In this document: positions 1 to 15,200 of the stretch, in pieces
How positions within the stretch are numbered: position 1 is the first letter of the stretch
Layout: every line of letters starts with the position of its first letter
From: Cymodocea nodosa
Lineage: Eukaryota > Streptophyta > Magnoliopsida > Alismatales > Cymodoceaceae
Direction: 5' to 3'
Assembly (NCBI GenBank): GCA_036874045.1
Contig: JAZBRI010000003.1
Coordinates: forward strand, 1,252,501-1,316,500
Length of the DNA stretch: 64,000 nt
Translations under genes and position numbers: made by a program
Notes under the pieces: model-generated
Told to the model about the DNA's origin: nothing
Database searches by the model: none
The model's input: the letters and a program-made list of their open reading frames with translations, nothing else

Positions 1-131
1 CTCCTTCAGAAGCTTGTGAATTGTGTCAAATATTGATAATATAAACATTTACAAAATGAAGCTAGAACATTATTCAAAGTTCACATATCTCAGTCACTAA
101 AAATTTCTCAAACAATTTATAGATTTCTGAC

Positions 132-1227
132 CTTTCTCTTCTTGCTTCTTCCTTTTCTCTTTGGCAACAAATGTACCATCTGCTTTTGCAACACAGTCAG
201 ATTTTTCTTTTGCATATTGTATCCTCTGCAGCAGAAAAAAGGGACCAAATTACTTTCTAGATGGTATAAGCCATGAAACATGTAAACGGCAATGCATTAA
301 AGTACATGACAAATGGAAATCACAAGCTCATGGCAGATCCCAAGGGAAAAGTAAAAAGCATTTGATGAACAGCAAAAAACGCCAAAATCATTCTAAAATA
401 GCTTATTCCAGATCCATGCCAACAAATTCTAATATATGCTATTCCCTATAAATACCATTGGCTTGTCATAGAAGGGGAAACTTTGCATTTGGCGGACTGC
501 AGTACTTGCAGCTGTGACATCACTGAACACAACCCATGCTTGGCCTCGGAGTTTTGCAGTTTTCAAAGCAACAACATCCAAAATCCTTCCATATTGAGAG
601 AAAAGCGCATAGAGAGACCTCTTCAACTCTGACATACAAGTGGAAAAGAGCAGTTCATGAGACTAAAACTAATATTAATGAATATTACATTTTCACAAGG
701 AATGCTTCACTTAGAAGTTTTATTATGATGCACGAATAAGACACATTAAATCGATTTCGAATAGGCAAAAACCATTAGGTGAGATTAAACTCTTTCATCT
801 GCCCACATGGATACAGAATGAGTTTTGAGAAGCTAAGCCAGATGAAAGACCATATTTCTTTCAAACACAAGAAAACCAACATTATCAAAACACACTGCAC
901 AGCCGCAACTCTGACGAACACTTCATCCCAAAGTGGGATGAGATAGCTCTCCTCTACGACAAACGTAGAAGATAACTTTCTAGCCAATCAAGACTGAGAG
1001 AGTCGGAATAACGGTAAGTTACGTATCCAAATGCCCAAAATGGTGAAACAACCGTAAACCCTAGCAATGTTGAGGGGAGATTGTGTGAGAACGATGTTGC
1101 GCGAAAGTGAAGACCGTGGAAAGTTAAAGGGGGAGTAAAGGAGACTGGTACCTTCCTTCTTGACTTTCTCGTTGAGGTTCTTGATGTAGATGGTCTGGTT
1201 CGGCGGTATGTCACCGGAGAGCAACAT
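132..1227 (-). CDS. U2B'': U2 small nuclear ribonucleoprotein B'' (5' part, three exons)
   Basis: This is the RNA-binding protein that, with U2A', binds stem-loop IV of U2 snRNA in the spliceosome. Exons are 1227-1152, 628-456 and 225-132. Each border has GT/AG and the phases join (76, 173 and 94 nt). The first RRM is complete: RNP2 reads IYIKNL in exon 1, RNP1 reads RGQAWVVF in exon 2, and the domain closes with [16 protein letters not shown] across exons 2 and 3. Exon 3 ends in the basic linker [10 protein letters not shown] that starts the region between the two RRMs. The second RRM and stop lie beyond position 1, so the gene is cut by the window edge. The start is the first ATG ([12 protein letters not shown]), which matches the usual plant N-terminus. 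The close paralogue U1A is the main alternative; plant U2B'' fits better because of the very short leader before the RRM. Confidence 0.93.
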
Positions 1228-3296
1228 GGCTGCCGCTGTGAGGATGGCTTTGTCGGAAACGGTGAAATTAAAACAGTAATATATATCCGTAAAAACATTT
1301 ATATAAATAATCTTTTTTTTTTAACAATCAACTACTACAATACAGTCAATGCTTAATAATATTTCAATGAAATGGGCTGACACGGTGAAGGCGGAAACTG
1401 CTGTTTAGCTTAATAAAGTCTCTGCTTCTCTTTCTCTTTTTTGTCTTGTTTTGTATCTCTTTCTGTATTGACACCATCTTAAACTGATGCCTTTTTAATT
1501 TTATTTGTTTATTTCATTGTAAAAAAAAAAAATTCAATTGCAATAAAGAAAACTATAATAATTCAAAAAAATATAAATTATCATTATCGAAAACTATTTT
1601 ATTTTATTTTTTATTTTTCTCTTACATGCTGGCCTTATTAGATAGATTAGAGCTCTTTTTTTGATGAAGGGTAAGTGGTTAGAGCTTTAGTAGGGTTAGT
1701 GGAAGAAGATGAAGAAAAAAAAAGTCAAGTGAAAATTAGGTTATTTATACAAAAAGAAAACTGAAGTAAATTTTAAAATTATTTTCCTTGATATAAATAG
1801 TAAACTTTCTGCCTTTTTTCTCTTTCACCCTTTGAAAAGTGATTATTACATAGAATCAATGAGGGCAACTAGGTATCTGACTTCAAAATTTTGTGAACTG
1901 AATTAAATTTAAAATTTATATTCATTGGATAAAATCTAATTTAAATTTATTCATTTATCTTATCAAATATTAAGATATTTGATAATTTTATCAATGAATT
2001 TATTATTATTCACCAATATATTTATACCTTTTTCACCTTAAGTCCTGCTTTACCATTCTCCTTACCTGAGTTCCTCTCATTTACTTCTCCAAGCAAGGGC
2101 GTCTCGGAGAATGATGCGACATAGACTGAGTCGATCAAGTTTATTGAATGAGCTTGCCTAAGGAATACCCTTTGGATGTTAGATTCCAACGAAAAGAAGA
2201 AAGATAAACATCAACTAATACATCAAAGAGAAGTCTTACAATGAGAATACCATAACTTCAATAAAATTCCACCTCCTCGCTTAAATGATTTTTTTTTTTA
2301 TGTTCTCCAAGATTGGAAACTTTGATAAAGATTATACTATAAGTTGAGTCCCCTCCAATGGTTCTTTCGAATGTTAGGAAAGCAAATTATAACATGATCA
2401 TGATCATTTGAAAATAATCTAGAAACGAATATCTTTCTACTTGTAAATTAAATGCATAAACAATCATACACTACAAATTCTAGTGGTGAATTCTCTAAAT
2501 TAGAGTGTAATCTCACATTGTATTTCAAGAAATAAAGTTATATTTTCTTGACAATGATATTGCTTTTACATAAATTTTATTCCCCTTAAAGATCTAATAA
2601 GGTAAGAGAAAACAAATTATGCTGTCTGTCTATTGTTGGTTAAAAAATATATTTACATTAAATTAATCAAATCAGGCATTAATATGAAATGAAAAAAACA
2701 AGCTGAAAACGGAGCGAGTGCCAGTATTATGTAACTAAAAGGTTAATAAAGTCAAGATGCAAATAAGTTTCAATTTCATTGAAATCATCAACTTGTTCCT
2801 ATCGTGTCTGGGTTTGATCCTGAAAATGTTCAAATGAATCAAAATATATTGACTCGACCTCTGCGTATAACAATGCTAAAAGATGGTTATCAGATTCACA
2901 TAGGGCCGTCCTCCAACAAGTAAATTCCAAAGTTTTAACAAACCTATTTCATTTAGAGCTTCACGGAAAGCTCTAAAAAAGGGACTTTTTGTCCAGTACA
3001 ACGACTCTATTGTCCACTTCTAACAATCCCTGATTGATTGACCTGGTCCTGGATCATTATACTTGTGCTTTTTTTCCCCTTAAACTTGAATCTACCGTTC
3101 AAGAATTGAATCCAAAGGATACCATCAGCACAATCATTAGCTTGAAATAAAGAGCATTCAATCCATGTGGGTGGTCATATTTAGAACATTAAATAACATC
3201 CTTGTTTCGAAATTGGACTTAGGCTAAATAATACAGAACAAGAGTTACAAAGTGCATGCTAAAGACGGGAAAGCCCGGCTTCTATCATGGAGTTGA
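1228..3296. other. intergenic: U2B'' promoter side and ligase 3' side
   Basis: Both neighbours are on the minus strand, so this 2.07-kb spacer holds the ligase 3' end and the U2B'' upstream region. It is AT-rich with short A and T runs. I see no coding segment; the only clear structure is the inverted repeat at 1919-2000. A 14-bp palindrome of ATGATC units lies at 2394-2407. No TATA box or polyadenylation site could be assigned with confidence. Confidence 0.6.
1919..2000. repeat. AT-rich inverted repeat / hairpin
   Basis: The core is a perfect 11-bp inverted repeat (1960-1970 and 1975-1985) with a 4-nt loop. Outside it, ATTCATTG(G)ATAAAAT at the left matches ATTTTATCAATGAAT at the right, so the imperfect stem extends over about 80 bp. 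It may be the relic of a small foldback element or a stem-loop in the ligase 3' flank. Confidence 0.6.
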
Positions 3297-6200
3297 TCAG
3301 GATCTCAGTAAAGCTGAATCAAGAACAGTTCGGAAGAAATGGCGGGGAAACATAGGTGGATCTTCTGCAAGAGCCTATGATGTCATACGATGGAAAATAT
3401 AAGGGAGATGGTAATGTAATATATAGATTGAAGAATTTAATATGTTAATATTTATTATTACCTGATGGATCAAGACGGTTGAAGGAGTCATTCCTGGAAC
3501 CGTATTAACTTCTATCACAAGGACCTGCAATGCTCAAAGTAACAAAGACAATATTAAATTACAGAAAAAATGTTGTAACCTTGATAAGGTGTAAGTTATT
3601 GAAAAGTCTGAAATGGGCATTTGAATTGGCATTTCCAAATGCACTCAGAATAGCAGCTTACTTCCCCAGTATGCACATTGACAAATGCATCGATGCGAGA
3701 TAAACCTTCCAACTCCAGGGTGTTGGCTATTATTTCAATTCTTTCTTTGCATTTTTTCAGAGTACTCTCCCTAGAGGAAAACATTGTGATACAAGTGCCT
3801 GTAAGTATATATAAATGAAAGGGAACTTCATTGTAATTGTAGTTAGACCTGGGGTTTGGGGAGGTTATATGGTAGCCAAAGATACAAAGCTAGGAATCAT
3901 ATAATGATAGAAGCATTAAAAATAAATCATGTATGAATTCTTGACGTTGATTCTATAGTTACAGAATTGTATTATCAGAATTGTAATTCAAGACTCGGAA
4001 TTCTGCCAAGAATCCAAATAAATAGATTAACACATACTCAAAGGAACATTTTTCTTTGAACAGTATTGTTGTTGGATACTTCATAGTTCATCTGTGGAGA
4101 ACATCTACACATTTTTAGCATTTTGTTCAACTACGTAGCTTTACTAGAAATTCTATCGCCAGAAAAACTGTACATTGTCAACTACTCAGTCGGATATATT
4201 TTTCTAATTTTCCTTCTCACGTGCATAGTTTAAAGTCACGGTTCACAATCAACACTAGACATACTTCACCTATTCTTTAGCCATTTTTTCACTTTAACAG
4301 AAATCAGATCTCTGTCCATCATAATAGCACTACCACTTATCTCAATAATTGTGTTTATATCTATACAAGTTTTTTTTCATATCTTCATGTTTAATGTTTC
4401 AACATTTTATGTCATAAAGTATATTTGGTTGAATAGACGTCTTGTATAATATTCTTTTTAATTTTATGTTTTTTTTGGTATATAATACTTTAGATACATA
4501 TTTCTACTTCATCCAACCTACTTTAATTTTGTGAATTACATCTTCTATAAATTCTCTATTATTAATTGATTAATTCTATAGATACAACATAACTAAAATT
4601 TTTTATTTTAGTAATCACATGACTATTTAATTTTCTACTTTAATTTTTGTTCATATTATTGCAAAACTAGCATTTCATATATTTAGTTTTAACCCTTAAA
4701 TCTTACCAAGTTAGTGTTCAAGTACATTTTGTGCCTTCAAGTCGCTGATTTTCATATTTGATGCAAAATCATACCTAAACAGGTCTGACTATACAGCTTT
4801 TAAGTAAAATCTATCCCATTCTCAACAGTGATTTTTAGTCCATTATTGTAGAATCGAGAATCAGTGAAAATTTTGATTCTCCATGATTCTCACAATTCTC
4901 CACGATTCTCAAGGTAATACTACCAAAATAGAGGATCTCATTTATGTCAAAATCAAGCATTTCATTTTGTATCAAAATGGGATTTTTGCCCAAGGTGCTA
5001 TGGTAATAAAAAATCTTACAAGTTTCTCTACCTTTAAATCTACATAGAATCTCAATATTAGAAAATATAAGGCCCTAGAATCGTAGCCAAACACTACTTA
5101 ATTTTAATGTATCTTTCCATGAATTCAATTTAGAAATTGCATTATCTTTCATCAGCAAATATCATACACAGGCTATTTCTTTAGTTATTAAATGTTGTGC
5201 AGTTACAAAGTGCCAATGGTTTTAGTTATTTTACTGTAAAAAATTGTAGAAAAGAAAGCACTTTAGATGATTTATAACCTGTTATCTTCAGAAAAATGCA
5301 AATTATCTGTAAATTAAAAGAATAAAAAAAATCTTTAAATAATGCTAGCCAAACAATCATTGGAATGGATAACATCAGATAATGGCATACAAATTGATGC
5401 CATTAAGAAAAGGTGGCTGGGCACTCTTCCAGTGTTTGCAAGTCAATAGACACACGTGCAATAGCTACAGTAATATTCTAACTTACTTCCTATATCGACG
5501 GTACCATATCTCCTTTAATATTTCATCATACATTCCCGTTCGCTACCAAAAAATTTATTGTACATGAATATTATGGATTATGAACTCTATACTTTTAGAT
5601 ATTGTATTGGCAAAATTGGTTTTTGATAGATGAAAATGTTAAATTCAAATAGAATTGTAGAGAATTAAATTGAAGTGTGTTAAGTCTTAGTATGATTAAA
5701 AATAGATCATTGTGTGGGACTTAATTTTTTAGTAAGAAATTTTAATTATCCTTGTATGACATTCATCGAATTTGTTGAACAATTTTTGAATGAAATATAG
5801 TTGTTGGTAACTTCGCTTGTAGAGGTTAGCTTCCACATAGTTGGTCACAGGAACAATTAAAGGAGGAAAGTTAGTATTAGATAGTCACCTATAGAAACTT
5901 GTCAATTCTTTATAAACATAAATCCTAAAAACAATTCATTGGGGTGTAAGTATCTTAACAACGCACTGTGCCAAACCTCAGGTGCAATAAAAAAGAGAGG
6001 AAAATGTTGCACACTTCAGGTGTAACGTTTTTAAATTAGGCATTCTTCATTGACACTTGAAAGCAAAGGACAAAAAGCAAAGGTTCTCACACCTTAATGA
6101 AAAGATGTAGATAAAGAAACTAGTCCAAAACACTGAAATTAGACTAATAAGTTGGAATATCATGTCACACTCCATCTCTTATAAAAAATTTCACCCTTCA

Positions 6201-9200
6201 TTTCATACATTACTTTATTTGTATCATCTAAGTCAATCCTTGAGAACTATCAAGAGGCATTACAAATTCCTCACTAGAAAGCTACCATGGATGATGAAAC
6301 ATAGGCCTTACTATCTCAGTGGCATGTAAGATCTAGTCTCTCAACTTAAAGAAACCAATATGATCACTTGTAGGTGGATGTTTACAGTCAAATGCAAGCT
6401 AGATGGGGCAATGGACAAATATAAGGCCCAACTAATTACACAAGGTTTTACACAAGAATATAGAGTTAACTATGCAGAGACCTTACTTGTGGCTTAGTTG
6501 CATTATATATGAGTATTTTTCTCTCTTGTCATAAATCAATTCTGCGCACTTGTGCAACTAGCTATAAAAAATATCTTTTTGTATGGTGATATTTAAAAAA
6601 ATAGGTATTCATGATGTAACCTTCTAAATATGTTGCTTAGGGGGAAAATCACGTTGCCTACTATAAAAGACTATCTATAGACTCCAACAAAAGTCTACAT
6701 GCTTGATTTGAAAAGTTCAGTATTATTGTTGCAACTGACCATTTTTACAATGCATTGTGGATCATTCAATATTTTACAAGAAGATGACTAAGGGTTGTGT
6801 GGTACTTGTAGTGTATGTAGATCATATTCTACTCATTGGTAGAAGCATTACAAGTATTCAACAAATAAAAGATTTCATTAGTAGAAGCATTACAAGTATT
6901 CAACAAATAAAAGATTATCTTTAAAATCATTTTGTCACCGAAGACAAACTAACTCAAGTATTTTTTAGGAATTGAATTTGCATATGCTAAAAATAAGATG
7001 GTGTTGTCTCAAAGGAAGTGTGCATTGGATCTCCTACAAGAAACTAGTCTACTTGAGTGCAAGCTTAACCCTACCAAATAGATCAAAGCCCGAATTTTTG
7101 GGACAAGTCATCACTTGTGTTGGAAGATATCGATAGGTACAAAAGACTCTTTGAAAATTAAATATGTTTGACTATTACACATCTAAACATCTCCTACACC
7201 GTTGGAGTACTCAATCAGTTTATGTATGAACCACAGATAATACAATGACAAGGAACCTTATGAATTCTAGCTTGTCTAAAAGATTCCTAGTAGGGGACTA
7301 ATGCATAAAAAACACATGGACGTACACATATAAAGGCCTATTTAGATTTTGATTATGTAGGTGATAAAGGAAGTCTAAAGTCTACCTTAAGATATTGCAT
7401 ATATCATAGGGATAATCTAGTCACTTGAAGAAATAAGAAACAAAATGTTGCATCACAATCTAATGTAGAGGTAGAATGTCAAGAAACAGAATATTGTATG
7501 TGAGATGATGTGACTACATTAACTCTTAATTGAACTTGGGTTTCCCATTAGTAAACTCATGTTCATGCATTGTGGTAATCAAGTCATCGTCCTTATTGCA
7601 AATAATCTAACATTCCATGAGGGAATCAGATATATAGAGGTAAATTTCTATCATGTTCAAGACATGGTCATGAAAGGCATTATCTCCAATCCATACACTT
7701 AGTCATCTAATCAACTTGTAAATAATTTCACCAAGGGACTGGGAGTTAAGTCATAGGATTATATTTATAACAAGTTAGGTATACTAAATATATATGCTCT
7801 ACCTTGAGGGGAAGTATTAAATCATTAGTTTAATAAACCTTATGTTATGTGTTCTTTGTCTTGTTATATGGGTTAATGGCTCATTGGGTATTATCTATTT
7901 AGTCCAAACTCCAATCACCCTAATATATATATATATTAGGTAATCTCATGATGGAGCTAGTGATAATCATCTTTTCTCTTTTCATTACAAGAATAAATAG
8001 ACAACAAAATTGTAATAATTAACATGATATTTAGTTACAAGTCATAATATAAAACTATAAGAAAAGTAAATAAGCAAAGACTAAGACATGTAGCTAGAAT
8101 TATAGAAAATCAATCTCATTTTTTATCAAATAGGTTAACAAAGAAAGTTATTTACCTACTTAGACAACTAATAGAACATTTTAAGATTAAGAAAAATGCC
8201 TCCACAAGATTTTCATTGAATTAAAGAAAGCTAATGATAGAGTATCCAAAAACCTATCGTTGTAGATATTGAAAAGAGAAGGAGTGCCTAAAAGATATAT
8301 TGATAATATAAAAAGCATGTATGAAAGAATAGTTGCTAGTGTTAAAACTAAAAGTGTTGACGGTAAGGAATTTCCAATAGATCTAAGTTTACACCAAGGT
8401 TGTTTTTTAAATCCATACTTATTTATCTTAGTTATAGATGAAATAACTAAGAAAATTTAAGAAGAAATAACCTCGTATGTACCATTTTCTGGTCACATAG
8501 TTTTAGTTGATGAAAATAAGTCAAAATTAGTTATAAATTAGAATTATGGAGAAATGCTATTAAATCCAAAGGATTTAGATTAAGTCAAAAACTAAATAAA
8601 TAAAATGTAGGTTCAACAAAAATGAGAATAATGATAATGGTAGACTTTTAAATATTTAAGATTTATAATAAATAGTAATAGCGAAATTATAGAGGATGTT
8701 ATTCATATGATTAAAGTAGGGTAAATGAAGTGAAAAAATAATTCTAAAGTGTTATGTGATATGTGGATACTCTTAAAATTAAAAGAAAAATTCTATAAAT
8801 CTATTATTCACTTAGTTAAACTTTATGATACAAAATGCTGAGTTATAAAGTAATAACCATATACAAAAAGTTAATATCACAAAGATATGAATGTTTGGAT
8901 GAGTCATAATATTAAATGAGATAAGTTAAAAAATGATTTTATTAGAAAAAAAGTACCAGTTGTACTAATTAAAAATAATACAAGAGAAAATTAACTTAAG
9001 TAGTTTAATTATATCCTTAGGAGGTTAAAAAATGAACTAATTAGGCTAAGAGAATTTATTAATGCAGAAGAAACTAAAAATAGAGGAAGGCCTAAAACTA
9101 ATGCAAGAAAGGATTTAATTCTATGTAATTTAACTGAAATCTTAATCATAAATAAAAATTTATAAAAGAAAAAGATTCATGTGATCGACACAACAAGGTA

Positions 9201-12200
9201 GGATTATAACTTAGGTTATTGTTGTTGAAATATAGTTGTTGGTGATTGATATAGAAAGTAGCTTGTAATTGGAAATAAGTCAATTTCATATATGTTAAAG
9301 TTATGGCATAATCTCCACAATGTCCAAAGAACATTTAATTTTGCACAGGATGAAATATAGCATCTAATTCTTGTGTTGAACTACTGAAGTCAATAAAGAA
9401 ATACGACATCCATGTAGGGATCTATTTGTGCACCTGAAAATAATAGATAAGTTTGGAAATCATGAAAAATGAATACAACAGGAAAATTTATTTTTGCAGA
9501 GGTGTTTGTACATCTATCTAACTTGTGTTAGGTTTTTTCCAATCGATGATACAAGGCATCCAACTAGACATTTGATGCTTGACATCAATTTTTGTGTATT
9601 TTAAATTCGTAGTCATTATGTAACTATTTATCTGCCTTAACGTGATGCTCGTACAGGAATGGAGTTTGTGGTGCATGCTATTCTCTCCATCCTTTACCTG
9701 TTCAAAGTTATTTTCACAAAAATTTGTAAATCTGATCATGTGTGATTAGACATCTGGTAATAAAAGTTTTTCCACCCGTGGAAATGAGAAATCACACATA
9801 AAGTTAAAGACTTAGAGTTGATTAGCTATATTTTTTGAAAGATATAAACAGATATTTATTGTAAATTCATTTGTCTCTCTTATATGTTAATCATTAGTTA
9901 CTAATTTATCATACATATTTTTGTTAATATCAATATAACTAATGAGTGTCCTTTTCTTTCCAATATTCATCTAATAACCATCTATGTACTCTATTGTAAC
10001 TTGTATGCCTTTTCTAAATCCATGGATAAAATTTGGAGTTTCTGTTTCTTAACTTTTTTTAATTGGTTGTTTTAGTAGAAAAGTAATTTCCATTATGGAT
10101 CTACCTAATATAATTCAAAATTGATTTTTAATAATTATGGGTGTATATCATAATCTTTGTTTGATTACTTTTTGCTATCAATGTATAGCTTATTAACATT
10201 ACTACAATAATTATTATAATTTTGGATGTCCCCCATGTTATTAAATATATTTATCAAAGTATTCTTGGGCCATTCATTTGACATCATCTTGCTCTTTAAA
10301 ATTATACTAAAAAGCTCAGCTAACCACTTAATCCCTACATTACCCATATATTTCCAAATATTAAGAGAAATACCATCAAATCCAATAAATTTTCATATTC
10401 CTCAAATATTCTAATTTTTCTAAAATAATTGTAACTATTATTATTATTAATTTATTATTAACGTGACTATTCAAAATTTGCATTCTAAAATTTTCTATGT
10501 TAAAATAATAAAATCTTTATTAAAATACTTAAGATGATCAAAATATCTTCCTTGTAAAAAATAGAAACAGAATTTTAATAATTAGCCTTGCATTTAAGGG
10601 AGCTCATGGTTTGCTTTTATTCCAAGACTTGAAAATTGGGAAATGTGCAAACTTAAGAGAAGAGAACAAGATGAGAAATAAAATATATTGAGAATGAACT
10701 ATCCTTTGCTACATCTAATCACTGAAGTACCAAAAATTCCTTGGTGGTCAAATACTTATAGATAATATAATGATATTTAATACCAATGCTTTAGTAAGAA
10801 TGCAACAATAAGACAACAATTTTGGCTTTATCATAAAAGCTGATGAAATGTCAGATAGAAATTACCTGATGATTGATAAAGGAGGTGGAGTCAAATTGAT
10901 CCCAGTTCCACCTGTGCGTTGTTTGATGAAATTCAAGACCATGAGTATTATTCACACAATATAAACTGTCATGTGCCAGGGTCATAATCTTCATAGAAAT
11001 TATAATTCTCATTTGAGTTCAAAAAAAGTACTCTTTCAACCGATGCACAAGATTCAGGAAAATAATCTAATAACAATTATATTTGGATACTCTAACTTAA
11101 CTGACCTGGCCCTTTTTTTAGGAAATTAATAAGATGTAAGCATCAGAATTTGAACCTTAATGAAAAAAATATGTGATCACATATCTTGACCAACCCAACT
11201 CAGCTATATTGTCCCAACTTGACACATTGTCACCCTTAAACAGGATTACATTTGAGTTCTCTTCATAAACCTTAGTCTTAAACATACATGATTCCTCTAA
11301 AGCTGAAATCTTCACGACTAAGATGTACAACATTATTAGATTTTATGAAAATCTAGGTAAATTGAGATATGAATTCAGTGCCAACTGTAATGATTTGTAT
11401 GACTATAACCATTATTTCACATCAATAAGGAACGAACTCTACTAAACAAATTCTTACCATAACACTTGCATGGACTTAAAAGTCATAGCAAGACAACAGT
11501 TGAAAGCAACAAAAATTAAGAAACCATGCCACAAAAGCCAGGAGTTACAGCAGAAGCATATGTATTCCATTCAACTTGTAGATGCACCAACTGATGAAAA
11601 CAGAAAACATACAGATAACTGGATAAGGGAATCTAAGCTCTCAAACAATGGTCAATATGGGTGTGGGAGAGAAGCACATCTTCTCTTGTTTTGTTGCAGT
11701 ACCTGAGAGATAATCCCCGATAGAGGTTGAAGAAGATAGAATAGGGATTGAGAGATCTAACGAATGGTAAAAATGGGACATACTGAGGAAAGAGTAATCA
11801 ATATGTCTTTACTGTGGAGAAGATAGATGCCCCATGCCTATACAATTTAACTATAGCAAAATATTAGGCAGACAGGTCAACACCAGATTAGCAAGGATGC
11901 AATTAAACAGATGTTGGAGGTTGTCCAATGGCATAAGATCAATCAGTTCTAGCAGGTATTGATTGCATGACGTTGACATGATGGGTTTGGTAATGCACAC
12001 ATGACAGCACAGAAGAACATAGATGAGAAACAATGATATACACAAGCAACATCAGACGGAAATATTTTTGTAGGAAAGAGTAATGACGATGGAAAGAACA
12101 AAAAGTTGAATGGTAAAGAAATATTAAAGGATAACGTATAGAACATAGTTATTGAGGAACTCACCTAGACATCACCTAGGCACCAAGACTACAACATGGT

Positions 12201-15200
12201 TAGGAATTAGATCCTTTTTTAATATCTAGATCCTAATTAGATCTTAAACTCTTCCAAACTCATGTAATCAAGGAGTCAAAATATCGTATCAAAGATCAAA
12301 TGCAATCAAGCCACATATGCCCAGGCCTTAGCTATGAGATACACCTTAAAGACAATTCTCAACAACTAAAGCATAAGGAACCAAGGAAGTGCAAAATGCC
12401 CAAAAAAAAGCCATCTTGCATCCCACTGGCAATAAGATTCTGAAGTAAGCTGTCATTAGAATTTAGAATAGGCTCTTTTTCTTCTTGTTTGAAATTGTGT
12501 TGGTAACAAAGAGACTGGAATTGGAGAAACACAACAAATAATATTGTATATGTGTAGGAAACATTTATTTAAATAAATAAAATGATATTCAGTTGTAAAA
12601 TTTATCTCAATTCTCAAACATTCTGTAATTGGTGATGTGAAATGTGTAAGAAAAATATACAATGGTAATAAGAAAAGGCCACACAAAAATCATCCAAGAT
12701 TTTTTACAATTAAAAAAAGATGAGAGAAAATCCACTCCATAGATCAACTGTAAACCAAGTACAACTGATAATACCAACAATTGTGCAAAGTGCCAAGTCC
12801 GAAAAGGAAGCATACCTTGAAATTTCTCTTCAAGTGTTAAAATTTCACCAGCTTCCTTGACAGTAATACTTGGGGTTAAGGAATACATTGCACCACGTTT
12901 TCCCATGACCCCAACAGTAACCTCAACCCATCCATTCTTCTCTTTCCATATAAGATCGTTGGCATTGCTGATTTCTGATTTTGATGAAACAATTATTTCA
13001 TCAGTCTCAATGAAAGGTTCAAATATACAAGACACTGGAGGTGGAGTAGGCATCTCAATCAAGCCATGTTCCTGTGAATAAACTCAGTTTTCACAAACAA
13101 AAGAAACAAATGGTAACACAACATCAACTTTACAAAACAAAAGAAGAATTGTGCACATAATATGCTGGATCACAATGAACCCATAGGAAAGATATCTACC
13201 ACACGAAAGAAATTATTTAACCTTTGATAGACTATTAGTAGGGATCTGTGGTATGCAATCAGCTAAAGCTTTTATATACACTCCCAGATCATCTGCACAA
13301 CTGCAAGGACGTATACAATGAAATTCCCAGTAAGACAAGACGCTTTAGGTTTTTTTTCATACCCAGTCACAGGATTGGTGGCCCATCCTGTGCATATATG
13401 AAAAAAAGAGAAAGAGAAAAAGAAAATGGAGATCTAAAAAAAAAATTGAAAAACTGAAAAGAATCTAAATGATTTAAAGTTTAGACCATTATGGATAACT
13501 ATGATACTGAAATCTTTAAACCATCAGTTGAGGAACATGTCAACATTGCGTTTACCAGAGTGGAGCGACACCAGTAGAACATCCATCACGAAGAGGCTTC
13601 ACACAAAAAGTTTCAGATTGAAGCTTCGTAATAAGGGTATCCCAAATATTAGATATTGGTGTTTTCAGTAAATCCTCTTTACTCCAAACCACTTTAGGAA
13701 TTGTTAGAATCCCCAAACTTGACAGCTGTGCATACCAACATCAAGAACATTAACATATTTTCAATCACAAAATTTTTACAATATAACAACAAATAAACTA
13801 AATGCTAACAAAGGCATTTGCATTTTGAAATTGGAAGCATATTTTCTGGTTATTTTACTGGATCTATTCCTTATCACGCTGATTTTAGAGAAACTTCCCT
13901 TAGATGACCACTCTGTAAATTCTTACATGGTATTCCATACATTCTGATGGATCCCAGAGGAGATCATTACTTATGGGATTTGGGAAAGGGAAGAATGGAA
14001 CTCTAGATTCATACTAGTTGACATTGGACAATGAAAAGAGACTGGACTGAATTTTTCTGAAGTGTAAGCAAGCTTCTTACGTAGAATGTCATGTTTTGGA
14101 GGCAAAGAAAATACATAAAAGGAAAGGTACATTAATCTGATTGAAGGACACAGAGTTGAAAGGTTGCAAGTCGCAATAAATGATATCCTGACAGAAAGCA
14201 GGAAAAACTTAAAAAGGGAAACTAGATAGAGAAAAATTGTCTGAATTACAAGATTTGGTCAAGGGATTATCATAGATATATAAGTTAACCAAATCATTTT
14301 ACATCCATATTAAGCACAACAAACAAGTGTATAACAGGCTTCATATGTTCTATGTAAACAAACAGTATGCTTGAAAGCATATACATCTAAAACTGGCAAT
14401 TACATACATTGGCAAGGACAAGAGAAGTTGACATTTTATCCATGCATGTTCTGGATGCCATAACACCAGGCCCTACAATATTTAAGTATTAAGAATTAAT
14501 CTTGGAATAAACATCAGTTTTATTGGTTAAATAAATAAATAGTACAACAAATCACCTGTGTATGGAACTCCAGCAGCCTCTAATAATGACTGGAGTGTAC
14601 CATCTTCTCCAATGCTACCATGAACTGTGAATATCGATTAACAAAGTTGTCATGTAATACAGATGCTCAGTACACATTAAGCAAGAATGTTACGCTTATC
14701 CAGCTATTCTGTATACTATGTATGTCATTTTTTTGCCAATGAAGGACAAACGGAAAGACATCACTGTAATGCTAGAGGTAGTAGCATGTCCAAAATTCAT
14801 AGCACTAGCCATCATACTTCCAAAAAATACAATTTCAACAATAAGGCATGTCAAAGACACCATCCCTAAATGTAAACATAACACCAATAACATAATAATT
14901 AGCATCTCAATCCATCAATGTTGCTAGACGGGTTGATGAAATAGATCCACAAGAAGCCAAAATAAACAAGATCAGGAGGAGATGATTGCTATTGGTTGGA
15001 GAACAAAGAGACTAAACAAAATAGAGAAAAAAATGGGTTTTAAGTTAAATTAATTAGCCACAACAATAGAACCTTGTCACAACTCACAATCACCAATTTG
15101 TTTCAGCAAGCATGATTTTTCAAATTTTACCTGCAATGAACACTGTGGCTTTGGCCTGTTTTGCTTGTCTGATCCAGTCATCCAAACAAAATTCCAAAGG

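Noticed and set aside
2805-2830. GGTTTGATCC-like T-arm of a tRNA
   Set aside because: No acceptor, D or anticodon stem can be folded around it.
4800-5100. Possible Tourist-like MITE (ends with TAGAATCG-like words)
   Set aside because: A TIR-like sequence is seen at the right (near 5080-5100), but no matching inverted end or target duplication was found at the left.
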